This document shows, one piece after another, positions 1-9,700 of a stretch of 64,000 bases of DNA. Under the pieces are notes generated by a model, which was not told the origin of the DNA, did no database searches, and worked only from the letters and a program-made list of their open reading frames with translations. Both the position numbers and the translations under genes were made by a program. Origin of the DNA: Moringa oleifera (taxonomy: Eukaryota; Streptophyta; Magnoliopsida; Brassicales; Moringaceae); NCBI GenBank assembly GCA_021397835.1, contig JAJFZO010000034.1, forward strand, positions 2,854,501 to 2,918,500, written 5' to 3'. The first letter of the stretch is position 1. Each line of letters opens with the position of its first letter.

Positions 1-559
1 GAAAGATTAAAAACTTGAACACTAGAATAAATTTTAAGAAAAAAATATATTCACAAGACGACAAGGACAACCACATCAAAAACATAGGTATCATTCAATT
101 CACTAGATTTTCTAGAAAATACTAATTTAGATTAATAAATAAAATCATTTAAGAATTTTAAAAAATGAGCTTCTAAAAAATATTGCTTTTTAACAAATCC
201 TTAAAAAAAATATATTCAACCAAAGCTCTAGGTAACTTCTTTAATTTTCTATACAGATAACATGATATGGTTATTAGAATATGTAAAACATTCCAACCCA
301 AGCATAATTATTTGTGTCTATATATATACACACACACACACACAAATGGGATGGGTTGGTAAGTCAAATTGGTTTAGGTACAACTAATTATTTGTGTGTG
401 TATATATAATTGAAAAAGATTATTGGACACCTTTTTACCAAAATTAGACTTAGAACTCATATTTTCAAGTTTAATTAACTACAATAAATTCTTGCCATCC
501 TTAAATTTAAGTCCACTTTATTTTTGGTATGAGGTGGAAGCTGAATCTTTGGACTATAC
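1..559. other. AT-rich flank with microsatellites, no gene
   Basis: No convincing gene. A TA/CA microsatellite lies at about 318-345 and a second GT/TA stretch at about 393-410; both follow the same short AATTATTTGTGT sequence, so they are a small direct repeat. A 90-codon open frame (423-695) runs into the spacer that is repeated at about 1860-2070, where the frame is not kept, so I do not call it a gene. Confidence 0.6.
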
Positions 560-992
560 ATCAGTAAAAGGGCAAATCAAAATTAGATCGAAGTTATCTA
601 TAAAAACTATTGAATTAGAGAGTAAATATTTAAAATTTACTTTATACTCTCAAATTAGCTTGAAGCTCAACCTTAAGAAAAGAACACAAAAATAGATTAA
701 TCATAATCAAAGCAAAGCTATCTGTAAAAAGTTGTGGAAGAATTGAGAAAATTACATGAATTTTAATAAATCAAACTTGTATTATTCATTCAAAACAAAG
801 ATTACATAACATTGTTACTGTTCTATTGATTTCCCTCTTCTGTTTAACATTGTTTACTTTTTTGTTTCGAAAAAGAAAAAGAAAAAAGAAGCAAATAATG
901 GATAAAAACTACCTCTGCCATGAAATTAAGCACAAATGTAGTACCCTAGTTAACAAATTTTACTGGCTAAGCTAGCTAGCAACTTTTTGCTG

Positions 993-1481
993 CTATGGCA
1001 TTGGATTATTCCAAGGGTAACACAAAATAACTTTCTGTGTTACATGATTGAGCATGCATGGGCCGTTGAGTCTAATACTCCACAAGCAATGATAGTCGCA
1101 CAAGTCATAATCCCTTCTCGCTATGAAAATATCGAACCAATGAAATGCACCTTTCCATGTAAAGCTACAGTAGAATTGTGTTGTTGACCAAAAGTTTGTT
1201 CGAAATTCAAAGTACCAATTACCTTGGTAGTGGATCACTTTCTTTCCGAGATCGTCCTGCTTTGACTTGCAATGGAGAGTAAGATCCAAACCAGCACCTA
1301 AATCATTGTTCGCTTGAACTCGCATTTTAGGTTCAACAACGACTTTGTCAAGATCCAAACCTGCACCTAAACCATTGTTCGCTGAAAGATGCACTTTGGG
1401 TTCAGCTGAGACTGCTTCACTAGAAATTACAAAGACAATGCATAGTACAGTAAACAAGAAACCTTCATTGAAAGAACCCAT
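993..1481 (-). CDS. S-protein homologue (SPH), 162 aa, secreted
   Basis: Small secreted protein of the plant self-incompatibility S1 (SPH) family. Residues 1-26 form a signal peptide (hydrophobic core FLFTVLCIVFVI). Family motifs are visible: LTLHCKSKQDDLG (68-80), FYCSFTWKG, FDIFI, and a C-x3-C pair before GPC. Mature Cys are at 71, 105, 128, 132, 142 and 154. The start at 1481 (MGSF) is chosen because it matches the paralogues; an in-frame ATG at 1523 overlaps the TATA-box position and would add an improbable 14 residues. Unusual: residues 27-49 and 50-72 are a 23-residue tandem duplication covering the first strand (EPKxxxxxNNxLGAGLDL twice), so the protein is about 25 residues longer than its relatives. 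Intronless, as is usual for SPH genes. Function unknown. The TATA box is degenerate, so expression is uncertain. Confidence 0.93.
   Translation of the reverse strand: MGSFNEGFLFTVLCIVFVISSEAVSAEPKVHLSANNGLGAGLDLDKVVVEPKMRVQANNDLGAGLDLTLHCKSKQDDLGKKVIHYQGNWYFEFRTNFWSTTQFYCSFTWKGAFHWFDIFIARRDYDLCDYHCLWSIRLNGPCMLNHVTQKVILCYPWNNPMP
1266..1403 (-). repeat. 69-bp in-frame tandem duplication inside SPH gene 1
   Basis: Two 69-bp units (1335-1403 and 1266-1334) encode residues 27-49 and 50-72. Both contain the LGAGLDL core; only the second runs on into LTLHCKS. The same duplication is present in gene 2, so it predates the gene duplication. Confidence 0.9.
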
Positions 1482-1522
1482 TTTTACTATTTGGATGATA
1501 TTGGGTTTTCTGGTATATCTCA

Positions 1523-1529
1523 TTTTACA
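1523..1529 (-). promoter_or_regulatory. degenerate TATA box of SPH gene 1
   Basis: At 42 bp upstream of the ATG, where most other intact SPH genes here have TATAAAA, this gene reads TGTAAAA. The flanking bases (AATGAGAT) are conserved, so this is the same element with one substitution. Confidence 0.6.
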
Positions 1530-1810
1530 GAGCGATGTAATATCTGTGGAGGAAGTGATGTCACCATTTAAACTTAACTGTAATCGTTGACTATAATTAA
1601 TGATAATACCTTTAATGTTAGGTTTGATTTATGACTGTAATAGTAATGCCATTAATGATAAGTTTGATCTTTGACTATAAAAATAATATTTTTAAAGATA
1701 CACGTAACCTTTTGACTAGGAGAAGAATATCTTTAATGACAGATGTTAATGTATGAGTCAAACTTTGTTGAGTAGACTTGTCAACTTAGATTAACATATC
1801 AAGCTTATAC
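1530..1810 (-). promoter_or_regulatory. upstream region of SPH gene 1 with scattered W-box cores
   Basis: TTGACT cores, the WRKY-type W-box TTGACY, occur at about 1588, 1671 and 1712 on the plus strand, and a GTCAA (minus-strand TTGAC) core lies at about 1758. They alternate with TTTAATG-type short repeats, a loose version of the strict 32-bp repeat upstream of gene 2. Confidence 0.45.
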
Positions 1811-2177
1811 CAATCCAAGTAGACAGTGTAACTCAATCTGTATTTGGCCAAAAGGACTAGATCACTAAAAGGACGGGTTAAAATTAGAGCAAAGTTATCT
1901 AGCTATAAAAGATGTTGAGTTAGAGAGTAGATATTTTAAATTTACTTTATACTCTGAAGTAAGATTGAAGTCGAACCTTAAAAAAGGAAGATTAAACGGG
2001 CTTAGTCACAATGAAAGCAAAGCTCTCTGTAAACGATGTTGAAGAATGAGAAACATTTACATGAATTTTGGGAAACCATGCAAATGGATCCGAACTACTC
2101 TATCATGAAATTAAGCACAAATATAGTACCCCAGTCAACAAATTTTGTTGGCTTAGCTAGCTAGCAACTTTCTGCTG

Positions 2178-2666
2178 CTATGGCATTGGATTATTCCAAG
2201 AGTAACACAAAATAACTTTATGTGTTACATGACTGAGCATGCATGGGCCGTTGGGTCTAACACTCCACACGCAATTATAGTCGCACAAGTCATAATCCCT
2301 TCTCGCTATAAAAACATCGAACCAGTGAAATGCACCTTTCCATGTAAAGCCACAGTAGTATTGTGTTGTTGACCAAAGATTTGTTCGAAACTCAAAGTAC
2401 CAATTACCTCGGTAGTGAATCACCTTATCTCCGAGATCATCCTGCTTTGACTTGCAATGGAGAGTAAGATCCAAACCAGCGCCTAAATCATTGTTCACTT
2501 GAACTCGCATTTTAGGTTCAACAATGACTTTGTCAAGATCCAAACCTGCACCTAAGGCATTGTTCACTGAAAGATGCATTTTGGGTTCAACTGAGACTGT
2601 TTCACTTGAAGTTACGAGGAGAATGCATAGCACAGTAAACAAGATATGTTCAGCGACGGAATCCAT
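2178..2666 (-). CDS. S-protein homologue (SPH), 162 aa, secreted
   Basis: Tandem paralogue of the gene at 993-1481, same length and same 23-residue internal duplication (2451-2588). Signal peptide about 1-26 with core ILFTVLCILLVTSS; the N-terminus reads MDSVAEH instead of MGSFNEG. The six mature Cys and the HCKSKQDDLG, FTWKGAFHWFDVFI and NGPC motifs are intact. The unusual part is the 5' end: the first nine codons and the leader lie in a 68-bp triplication, so the ATG is about 178 bp from the TATA box instead of about 42. Likely still a secreted SPH protein, but its translation may be dampened by an upstream ORF. Confidence 0.92.
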   Translation of the reverse strand: MDSVAEHILFTVLCILLVTSSETVSVEPKMHLSVNNALGAGLDLDKVIVEPKMRVQVNNDLGAGLDLTLHCKSKQDDLGDKVIHYRGNWYFEFRTNLWSTTQYYCGFTWKGAFHWFDVFIARRDYDLCDYNCVWSVRPNGPCMLSHVTHKVILCYSWNNPMP

Positions 2667-2843
2667 ATTTACTAGTTGGATGATATTGGATTCTCAGGTT
2701 TATCTCACAAGATATGTCCAGCGATGGAATCCATTTTTACTAGTTGGATGATATTGGGTTCTCAGGTTTATCTCAGAAGATAAGTTCAGCCACGGAATCC
2801 AATTTTAGTAGTTGGATGATGTTGGGTTCTCAGGTTTATCTCA
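2641..2843 (-). repeat. 68-bp leader repeat, three copies, spanning the SPH gene 2 start codon
   Basis: Units begin at 2641, 2709 and 2777 (AAGATATGTTCAGC, AAGATATGTCCAGC, AAGATAAGTTCAGC) with an exact 68-bp period and end near 2843, just before the TATA box. Each unit holds the leader and the first nine codons. The first carries the real ATG, the second a second ATG in the same context, and the third has lost its ATG (ATT). Confidence 0.93.
2705..2734 (-). CDS. upstream ORF, 9 codons, in SPH gene 2 leader
   Basis: ATG at 2734 reads MDSIAGHIL then TGA at 2705. It copies the beginning of the SPH gene (MDSVAEHIL) because it lies in the second 68-bp repeat. It ends 38 nt before the main ATG, so a transcript starting at the TATA box at 2844 would carry it. 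A translational role is inference. Confidence 0.55.
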   Translation of the reverse strand: MDSIAGHIL

Positions 2844-2850
2844 TTTTATA
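2844..2850 (-). promoter_or_regulatory. TATA box of SPH gene 2
   Basis: TATAAAA followed by TGAGATAAACC. It lies 178 bp before the ATG, which is 42 plus two 68-bp repeats. Confidence 0.7.
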
Positions 2851-2892
2851 GAATGATGTAATACCTTCGAAGGAATATGATGGTAATGTTTT

Positions 2893-3030
2893 TAATGGTT
2901 GACTAAGATATATGGTAACATCTCTAATGGTTGATTGAGATATATGGTAACATCGCTAATGGTTGACTGAGATATATGGTAACATCTTTAATGGTTGACT
3001 AAGATATATGGCAATATCTTTAATGGTGGG
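2893..3030 (-). repeat. 32-bp minisatellite carrying W-box cores
   Basis: Units start at 2893, 2925, 2957, 2989 and a degenerate one at 3021, exactly 32 bp apart. The unit reads TAATGGTTGACTAAGATATA then TGGTAACATCTT. The first, third and fourth carry TTGACT (W-box core); the second has TTGATT. It lies just upstream of the gene 2 TATA box. Confidence 0.9.
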
Positions 3031-3230
3031 TTTTGATTTTTGACTAAAATGATTAATATCTTTAAACCCACCCTTAATATCTTTGAAGACACATGTTGAT
3101 ATATGGAACAAACCTTACTGGCGGAATTAAAAAAAGTTATGTCGTACTAAAATTGTTGAACCAGACTGGTCAACTAGGACATGTCAAACTCAGATTGGTA
3201 TAATCTAACTCAATCAGGATTTGATGAAGA

Positions 3231-3940
3231 GCACAATCTAGATAATCCTTTCTCAAGCTACACATCAAGAATTTCGTCAAACGTGTCAAAAAATCAGGAA
3301 AATCATGAATACAAGACTTGCAAATTAGAGGATCACTCACACAACAATTAGTCACAACCTAATCTTCATATTAACTTGAGTGTCAGAGTTTCTCTCTAAT
3401 GCAGATCTCCTGATATTTCGTAGAAAAGTCAAATTAGTTTTTGAGATAATATCATCTGACAACTTTTGTTGTAACATAGGGCGCAAATTCTATGGTCCCT
3501 AAGAGTACATAGGGAAGAACTTATACCCATTACAACTCTGGGTTTGATAATGTTGCCCAACAATTTAGTAAATGCTTTCTGGAGGTGTTGTGCCTGGATA
3601 AGAAAATAAAGACCACCTTCTTTTAACCAGATCCGTGCCCTAGGAAAATAATTAGAGCACCACTGCCAACAGTTTTGGGAACCGAAAAAAAAAGACCATC
3701 GCATTATACTTGAGTAACAACGAGTTATTTAAAGTTTCAATGTTGCTCTTCACCCTAGAAGTGATCAGCATGAAGAGCGCAAGGAGTCTGCAAAGGTTAC
3801 CCCGAGATACGGAAGAAATAAGACACCACCTGAATCCCCCCACTAAATTGAACATCTATCGACTTGGCCTCCTCAATGTGATGAGCTTGATGACGCCCCT
3901 AGGCCGCCCTCTGGCGTAGCAACCAGTGTAAGCATTGAGT
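3231..3940. other. unassigned stretch, no recognised gene
   Basis: Slightly more GC than its surroundings. Short open frames on both strands (for example 3429-3704 and 3652-3855 minus) overlap each other in different frames and match nothing I recognise. It is not part of the SPH tandem unit. It could be a decayed retroelement. Confidence 0.4.
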
Positions 3941-4700
3941 GAGTTAGGCTCGTTTTTCATCCCACACCATGAGGTTTCGCGAGGGTCTAAATACGGAGCG
4001 GTAATTTTCAATTTGAACTGCTAATGTAATATGAAAACCATCACGAAGTAATAGGATTTGAGTTTGATACAAATGAGTTTGTGTCATAATTAAGTTGAGC
4101 CGTTTAAAACACGATAAAATCTTGTGTCGTGCATGGGTTGACTTATGAACCAATTTATAATTCATTAAATTAGGTAACTAAAACGTCATCATTTTAATAT
4201 ATATCAAATATTACATAGTGTTAAAATTATTTTTTAAAATTCTCTTATCGACTTAAAAAATAAAAATCTCAATACTCATTCTTTATCTACATAATTTTGA
4301 AGTTTGAATCTAATATTTATTATTTTATAATATTATAATTTAGGTTATTGCACTTATTGTTTGTTATTTTGTATATTATTGGAATTTTTAAATTGATACT
4401 GAGTGAAATAATTAAATAAATTAATTATATGATTTAACGAGTAAAATAAATTAAATGGGCTAAATAAATTAAATGTGTTAAATAAGTTGTGTTTAATAAG
4501 TATAACCTGTTAATTAAACAGGTTAAAACATGTCATGTTATGTAAATTGTTTAATTATAATGGGTTGTGTTTGGGTTTACTCATCCAACCCGTTTAATAA
4601 TCATATTTGTTCATGTCATGATTAAACGTGTCGTTATGACAGATCGATACGACACGAATTCGACCCATGAAATCCGAATTGCCACCTTTAATGTAACTTT
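3941..4700. repeat. probable dispersed plant repeat with ACCCGTTTAAT-type motifs
   Basis: It contains a short hairpin TAACCTGTT...AACAGGTTA at about 4503-4525, several TTAAATG/TTAAATAAG repeats, CCAACCCGTTTAATAATC, ATTAAACGTGTCG and ATACGACACGAATTCG. Such strings recur in intergenic repeats of many plant genomes. The element class cannot be fixed from this sequence. Confidence 0.4.
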
Positions 4701-5195
4701 ACCTTAACAAAACCCCAACAAATTAGAGTCCATGTTGTTTTCGCAAAAACTGAATGAATTAGGCAACTAGGTTGGAAAAATGATGGGAAGTGAATCTCCA
4801 ATTAAAATACGAAACCAACAAAAACACATAGACCCGCTTTCCTATTGCCATTATGAATGAGTTGATCCTAGATAATATAAAACGACTTTAAATTAAGTAT
4901 ATAATAAAATTTTAGACCCTTGAGTTCATGTTAACTGATCTAGAGATGCTCATGCTGTAGAAAGTCTCAAATGATACCGATTATAAATTTTTTTCATTAA
5001 CATTTGCAAGTGATACACTAAATTCATTATAAAAAATAAATAATGATAGAATTTAGCATTGGATTAATGATAGAATTGTAAAAAAATAATAATCTTTATA
5101 TCTTAACAATAACTTTAAACAATGAACCAACAATCAAAGTTAAGGACAAACTCAATTGCTAAGATATATTTTTCGTATGTATATATTTATCACAC

Positions 5196-5660
5196 CACTA
5201 CAAAAATTGTAATAAATGATAATAATTTAATGGTAGTTATTTAAAGATTGTCATTAACATTTTTAATGATAATTCTTCCAAAACTATCATTAAAAATAGG
5301 GTCTTTAACGTTAATTAATAATAAACTAATGTTAAAGATTAGCCTTTCACATCAGTTAAATGAATTGGTGTTAAAAAATCATCTCTGGAGTCTTTAATGC
5401 CAGTTCTTTAAGAATTGACATTAAAGACCTTCAATCTTTCAAAATAGCACTAGGGCCTTTTAACATAAGTTCTTTCAGAACTAGCGTTAAAAGGCCTTCA
5501 TAAAGACCAGCTGAGGGCCTCTTAAAGGCTGTGACGATATGCCAGAGGATAAGCCAGTTCTGCTGATGCTAACCTTCAATATCCTTTCATTCTAGTTCTG
5601 TCACAATTGATATAAAAACATCTGCAGAACTGACGTTGAAGGCTATCTCATGCTCTTTAT
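5196..5660 (+). mobile_element. CACTA-type (En/Spm) transposon end with subterminal hairpins
   Basis: CACTACAAAAATTGT at 5196 matches the CACTA-superfamily terminus. It is followed by a run of near-palindromic subterminal repeats built on AGTTCTTTMAGAACT flanked by TTTAAYG/CRTTAAAG, the usual layout of these ends. Three clear hairpins are at 5303-5337, 5392-5426 and 5454-5496. No matching right terminus (TAGTG preceded by TTTTTG) with similar repeats was found downstream, so the element is probably truncated. No transposase is recognisable. Confidence 0.65.
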
Positions 5661-5950
5661 GCTAGTTCTGGCAAAGAAAGTAGTTAGAATGAAACTTAAG
5701 GCATTGAAGTGGTAAAGAAAACTTAATTTTTAAGTATCTCTAAAAGGTATGGCTGCCATCGGTTGTCTTCTTACTATTGATGATGAGAAAATCATGATAT
5801 AATTTATGCTGCCCATTTTATGAGATCAAAAACCAAATTTAGATGCATTGCTAGAGACATCCATGGCATCTCATTAGTGCTAAATTCCATTTTCATTCTT
5901 CATTTTTTATGGCCTAACTGTCTTTCAATAGTTTTATGTGACAATGGCAG

Positions 5951-6761
5951 CATGGCTAAGGCACTTGAGAAATACCACAGGTGTAGTTATGAGGCACTGG
6001 AAGTAACCCAACCAACGAAGGATACACAAGTAGTTTAATCTCCTCTGTTCTTAGAAAAAGCTTCTTAATTGAGTGCAACAAGCATTAGATAGCTCTCTCG
6101 CATCATTGAACTCATGTGTTAATTGCCCAGCTAGAGTTTTTTTTGAAAAAAAATGCTTAGCTCTACATTTTCTCTGTTTTCCACCAATTAGTTGCACATT
6201 TTAATTGGCAGCATCCAACCAGTGAAGCTATTTGTTGGTTAGAGTTTATAACTTACCCAATTTTCCTCAACAATTCCTTCCTTTAATGTTGATAAAAGAT
6301 TAACTTCAATGTCCTCAAGCAGAGCAACTACCAGGAATATTTAAAGCTCAAAGGGAAAGTTAAAGCCTTACAATGATCACAGAGGTAATTCATCATGATA
6401 CAGTGATACCAAGGGGCTTTAGCATTTGAGATAAAGAAGTTGCCTGTTACATTCAAATATATGTGAGGGTATGTCTATTGCAGAGGTCTACTTCCAACTT
6501 CCCATTTTCTCAAATTTTCTTTTACGAGACAGCTTATTATGATTTTCCAAACAAATAGGCTAATTTGACTGTTCATTTTTCTGCAGACCCAATTTATTCT
6601 TGATCAACTTGCTAAATTTCAAGTGAAGGTATGTATGCCTAAAGAATTATTTTTATGTGCCTTATAATTTAGATAGCAAGATGCCTTAAATATGTTTAAT
6701 TTGAATTTGAACTGAGTAGGAATAGATGCTAATGGAAACCAACAATGCCCTTAGAAGGAAG
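5951..6761 (+). pseudogene. MIKC-type MADS-box gene fragment (SEPALLATA/AGL6-like), exons 2, 3, 5 and 6
   Basis: Four exon-like pieces keep plant MADS exon sizes and splice sites. Exon 2, 5951-6029 (79 nt): ALEKYHRCSYEALEV, the segment joining MADS and K domains. Exon 3, 6323-6384 (62 nt): SNYQEYLKLKGKVKALQ with a TGA just after. Exon 5, 6587-6628 (42 nt, preceded by TTTTCTGCAG): TQFILDQLAKFQVK. Exon 6, 6720-6761 (42 nt): TAG in place of Gln, then MLMETNNALRRK. Exon 1 (DNA-binding domain), the ~100-nt exon 4 and the C-terminal exons are not seen. Stop codons in exons 3 and 6 make it non-functional as a MADS protein. It lies 300 bp inside the CACTA end, so it may be a fragment captured by that transposon; a decayed resident gene is the alternative. 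Confidence 0.8.
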
Positions 6762-9700
6762 GTAATGCTACTCAGTTTCCAGCATATATATATAGTTTTA
6801 GAAGTGACTCAGTTTGGTTTGTGCCAAGAAATCAAACGGAAATTTTATTTTTTTTAATCAAATCAAAATTATTTATATTGATTTGGATTTAAAATTTAAT
6901 TTTAAATTGAATTCATTAATTAAGGTTTAATTTATAGCTCATAGATTTTATAAATCATAACTTGAATTAATGTTTTCGAATCAATAGTTTCAGTTTGATT
7001 TGTTAAATAATAAATTTTAAAATTAAAATATTTAGCTATTTACGTAATTAACATTATGATTTTTATTTTATAACAAGAATTAATCATCTAATTATTTTTG
7101 TACAATATGTTTTAATAATTAATTATTTGATTAAGTTTTTTTTTTTTTTGAGCTTGAAATGAACCCATTTCGAACTAGTTTTAAACATTTTCTTGAATTA
7201 AATTTGAAATCTAGGCCTGAGTCGGCTTTGAACCAAACTTTCACTGAAAATAAGACTTATTCTTTCAACTTTAAGTTTTTTTTTATCCTAAACAATAATT
7301 GAAAATTAAATTCCAATTGAACTTGAATCATGTTCATCCTCATGTTATATCATATAATATAAATAATACTATTTAATAAATTTTGCCAATTATTTACATA
7401 ACAAATGATGACATGTATAAATGAGTTGTACTAATTTTCAATGTACCATAGAAATAATATTAAATATCCTTAGAAAAAAATATATCTATTTTTTAGAAAA
7501 TTTCTTTGTTAGTTTTTATTCAATTAATTAATCATAATACTGGATAAATGTTTTGTGCGCATAACCTGTAATACTTTTTTTTTTAAAGTTATGCAGATTA
7601 TGTTAACATGGATTAACACAATCATTTTATAAGTAGGTTAATGTTGGTCGTCTTAATGCAAATAAACATAATAGTTAAATAAGTTATATAATATTAATTA
7701 GTTAACACTGGGCAACGGTAGGTAATGAGTGGTTTAACTTGGTATGACCTAAGAAATAAGGTTGAAGTTCCATCGACGAAAAATTTAAAAGTTTTTCAAA
7801 TTAATGGATCAATTTCTGATTGTTGATTTGGAAAATATTGATTTGTACTCTTCTTTATAAGTAAGGTCGGCTCTAGAGTAAAACCATCGGGTTGGTGGTT
7901 TAGGATCTCACTTTTAAGTGAATTTATGTAAAAGTTTTATTTTTATTTATTAACAAATTTTAAATGGATAAATATATTTTTATAAATATTATATATTTGT
8001 AATTTATTTTAGATTTACAATAAAATAGAAAACTTTCTATTTTTAATTTTTTATTAACTCTATTGCATTTTAATTGTTCATTATTTAAAATTTAATGCTT
8101 CTAATATTTTTACTGAATTTTCACATTTTCATAAAAAGTTTACAATTAATTGCAAGATAAATTTAGGAATTTTTTTAATTTTGCATTATTTTTCAAATAA
8201 AAACCTGTTATATTATCTATTTATATAATGATATGAAATTTATTATATAATAAATTTTTTAATGAAATTCAATTCTCTCAAATGGTGTTTTAATTTTTTT
8301 GTGTAATTTTGAAGAATTACAAACTTTTAGTGACAATGGCTGGAAAAAATATTTTATTATAATCTTGAAAAAATGTTAAAAGAGGATGTGTTATCATGTA
8401 TAAGTGGTCTAATTTATTTGATGAATTAAAAATTTTGAAAGAAATTTTTTAAATAAAAAATACTACTTAAATATTAAGTTTTATAAAATAAATTATTTTT
8501 TAAATGCACAGATAACTTGCAAGATCGTGCTAATGGTGTTAATTTTTTAAAATTAAAAATAATAAAAATTTACATTCAACTATAAGAAAAATCATCTTGT
8601 CAATAAAAAAGATGTTTATTAATAAAAATAAAATATAAAAATATAATTAATTTAGATTTTAAAATAAAATTAAAAATAAAGATAAATATTTTAGAAAACC
8701 TTAACATATATCTTAATTATCAATTAAATCCCATTATTTAGAAAGTGATAAAACAAACTTCAAACTCTAACATCATCAAAACTGAGTATTAGTAGGAGCT
8801 AGGATTACTGTTGCCACTTCTTTCTCTTCAATGTCAGTAAATAAAAAAATTTGTTGGCTTTGTCTTTCTTTCTCTCTAAAGAGAAAATCTATGTTGAGGA
8901 ACAAAAGTTCCATTTTTACCTTTACTGATTGCAAAGCCATTGTTCTTTTTTGTTGATTCTCTTTTTTGGGTTTGATTCTTATCTATGAGTGCAGCTTTCT
9001 CTTTCCCCTTTGTTGAATGGATTGTACCCAAATCAAAATTAATCGTATAATTCCTTGTACTAGACAAAGCAAATCGAAATTAAAGAAACTAAGAATTTTG
9101 TTTTAGAAAAATTGAAGAAGAAAGGCAGAAGAAATTAAAGATGCCACACAATTTTCCTGTTTTCGATTTGGGTTTTTGGTGTAGAAGGCGTAGTGTTTGG
9201 TGTCTCAAAATTTTTCTCTTCCTCCTCTTATTTTCCTTTTTTTTTTTATATGTTCGTAATTTGGGTTAATTTTTGCCCACGATGACACATCTTCCAAATC
9301 TAAATAGATGTATAATTTTATTTTATTTTTTTAGATTTTCCAACTTATACATTTCAAAACCCAACAAGCTCCTGCTTTTAAGTATAACTTTTTTGGTTGA
9401 TTTACACCTTACACTGGTTGTGTTTGTTTAGAGAGAAAAATCTATTCATCTCTTGCAGTTGGCAGATCCTTTTGGAGGGAAATAGAATCCTTCACTTACA
9501 GGAAAATATCATTGAAGCAGATTTGATGGCCTAGATTCAAGCAGATTTAATATCTTAGATTTTGAGCTTCTATGTATGATTAATATGATTGTTAATGTCT
9601 TTAGAGCACAATACTAAAGAGGTGAAAGTAGACTTATGAAAACTTGATTTTAGTAGATTTCTTATCTCATTCAACAATCATCGGATTCATATGGGAAGAA

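Larger units (their letters stand above)
560..1855. repeat. tandem SPH unit, copy 1 (~1.3 kb)
   Basis: Spacer sequence at about 560-760 (for example AAATTTACTTTATACTCT) reappears at about 1860-2075, and the sequence around 1780-1855 reappears at about 3165-3230. These repeats bracket two SPH genes and show that genes 1 and 2 arose by tandem duplication of a ~1.3-kb unit. Copy 1 keeps about 120 bp of 3' flank (around 770-890) that copy 2 lacks. Part of that flank resembles the 3' flank of the SPH genes beyond 19 kb, so it is probably ancestral. Confidence 0.75.
1856..3230. repeat. tandem SPH unit, copy 2 (~1.4 kb)
   Basis: Second copy of the unit starting at 560. It is longer because the leader gained two 68-bp repeats and the distal promoter gained 32-bp repeats, while part of the 3' flank was lost. 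Confidence 0.75.

Noticed and set aside
423..695. 90-codon open frame near the left end
   Set aside because: It overlaps spacer sequence duplicated at about 1860-2070, where the frame is not preserved.
1482..1523. 14-codon N-terminal extension of SPH gene 1 from an ATG at 1523
   Set aside because: The ATG overlaps the TATA-box position and the extension would bury the signal peptide. The ATG at 1481 matches all paralogues.
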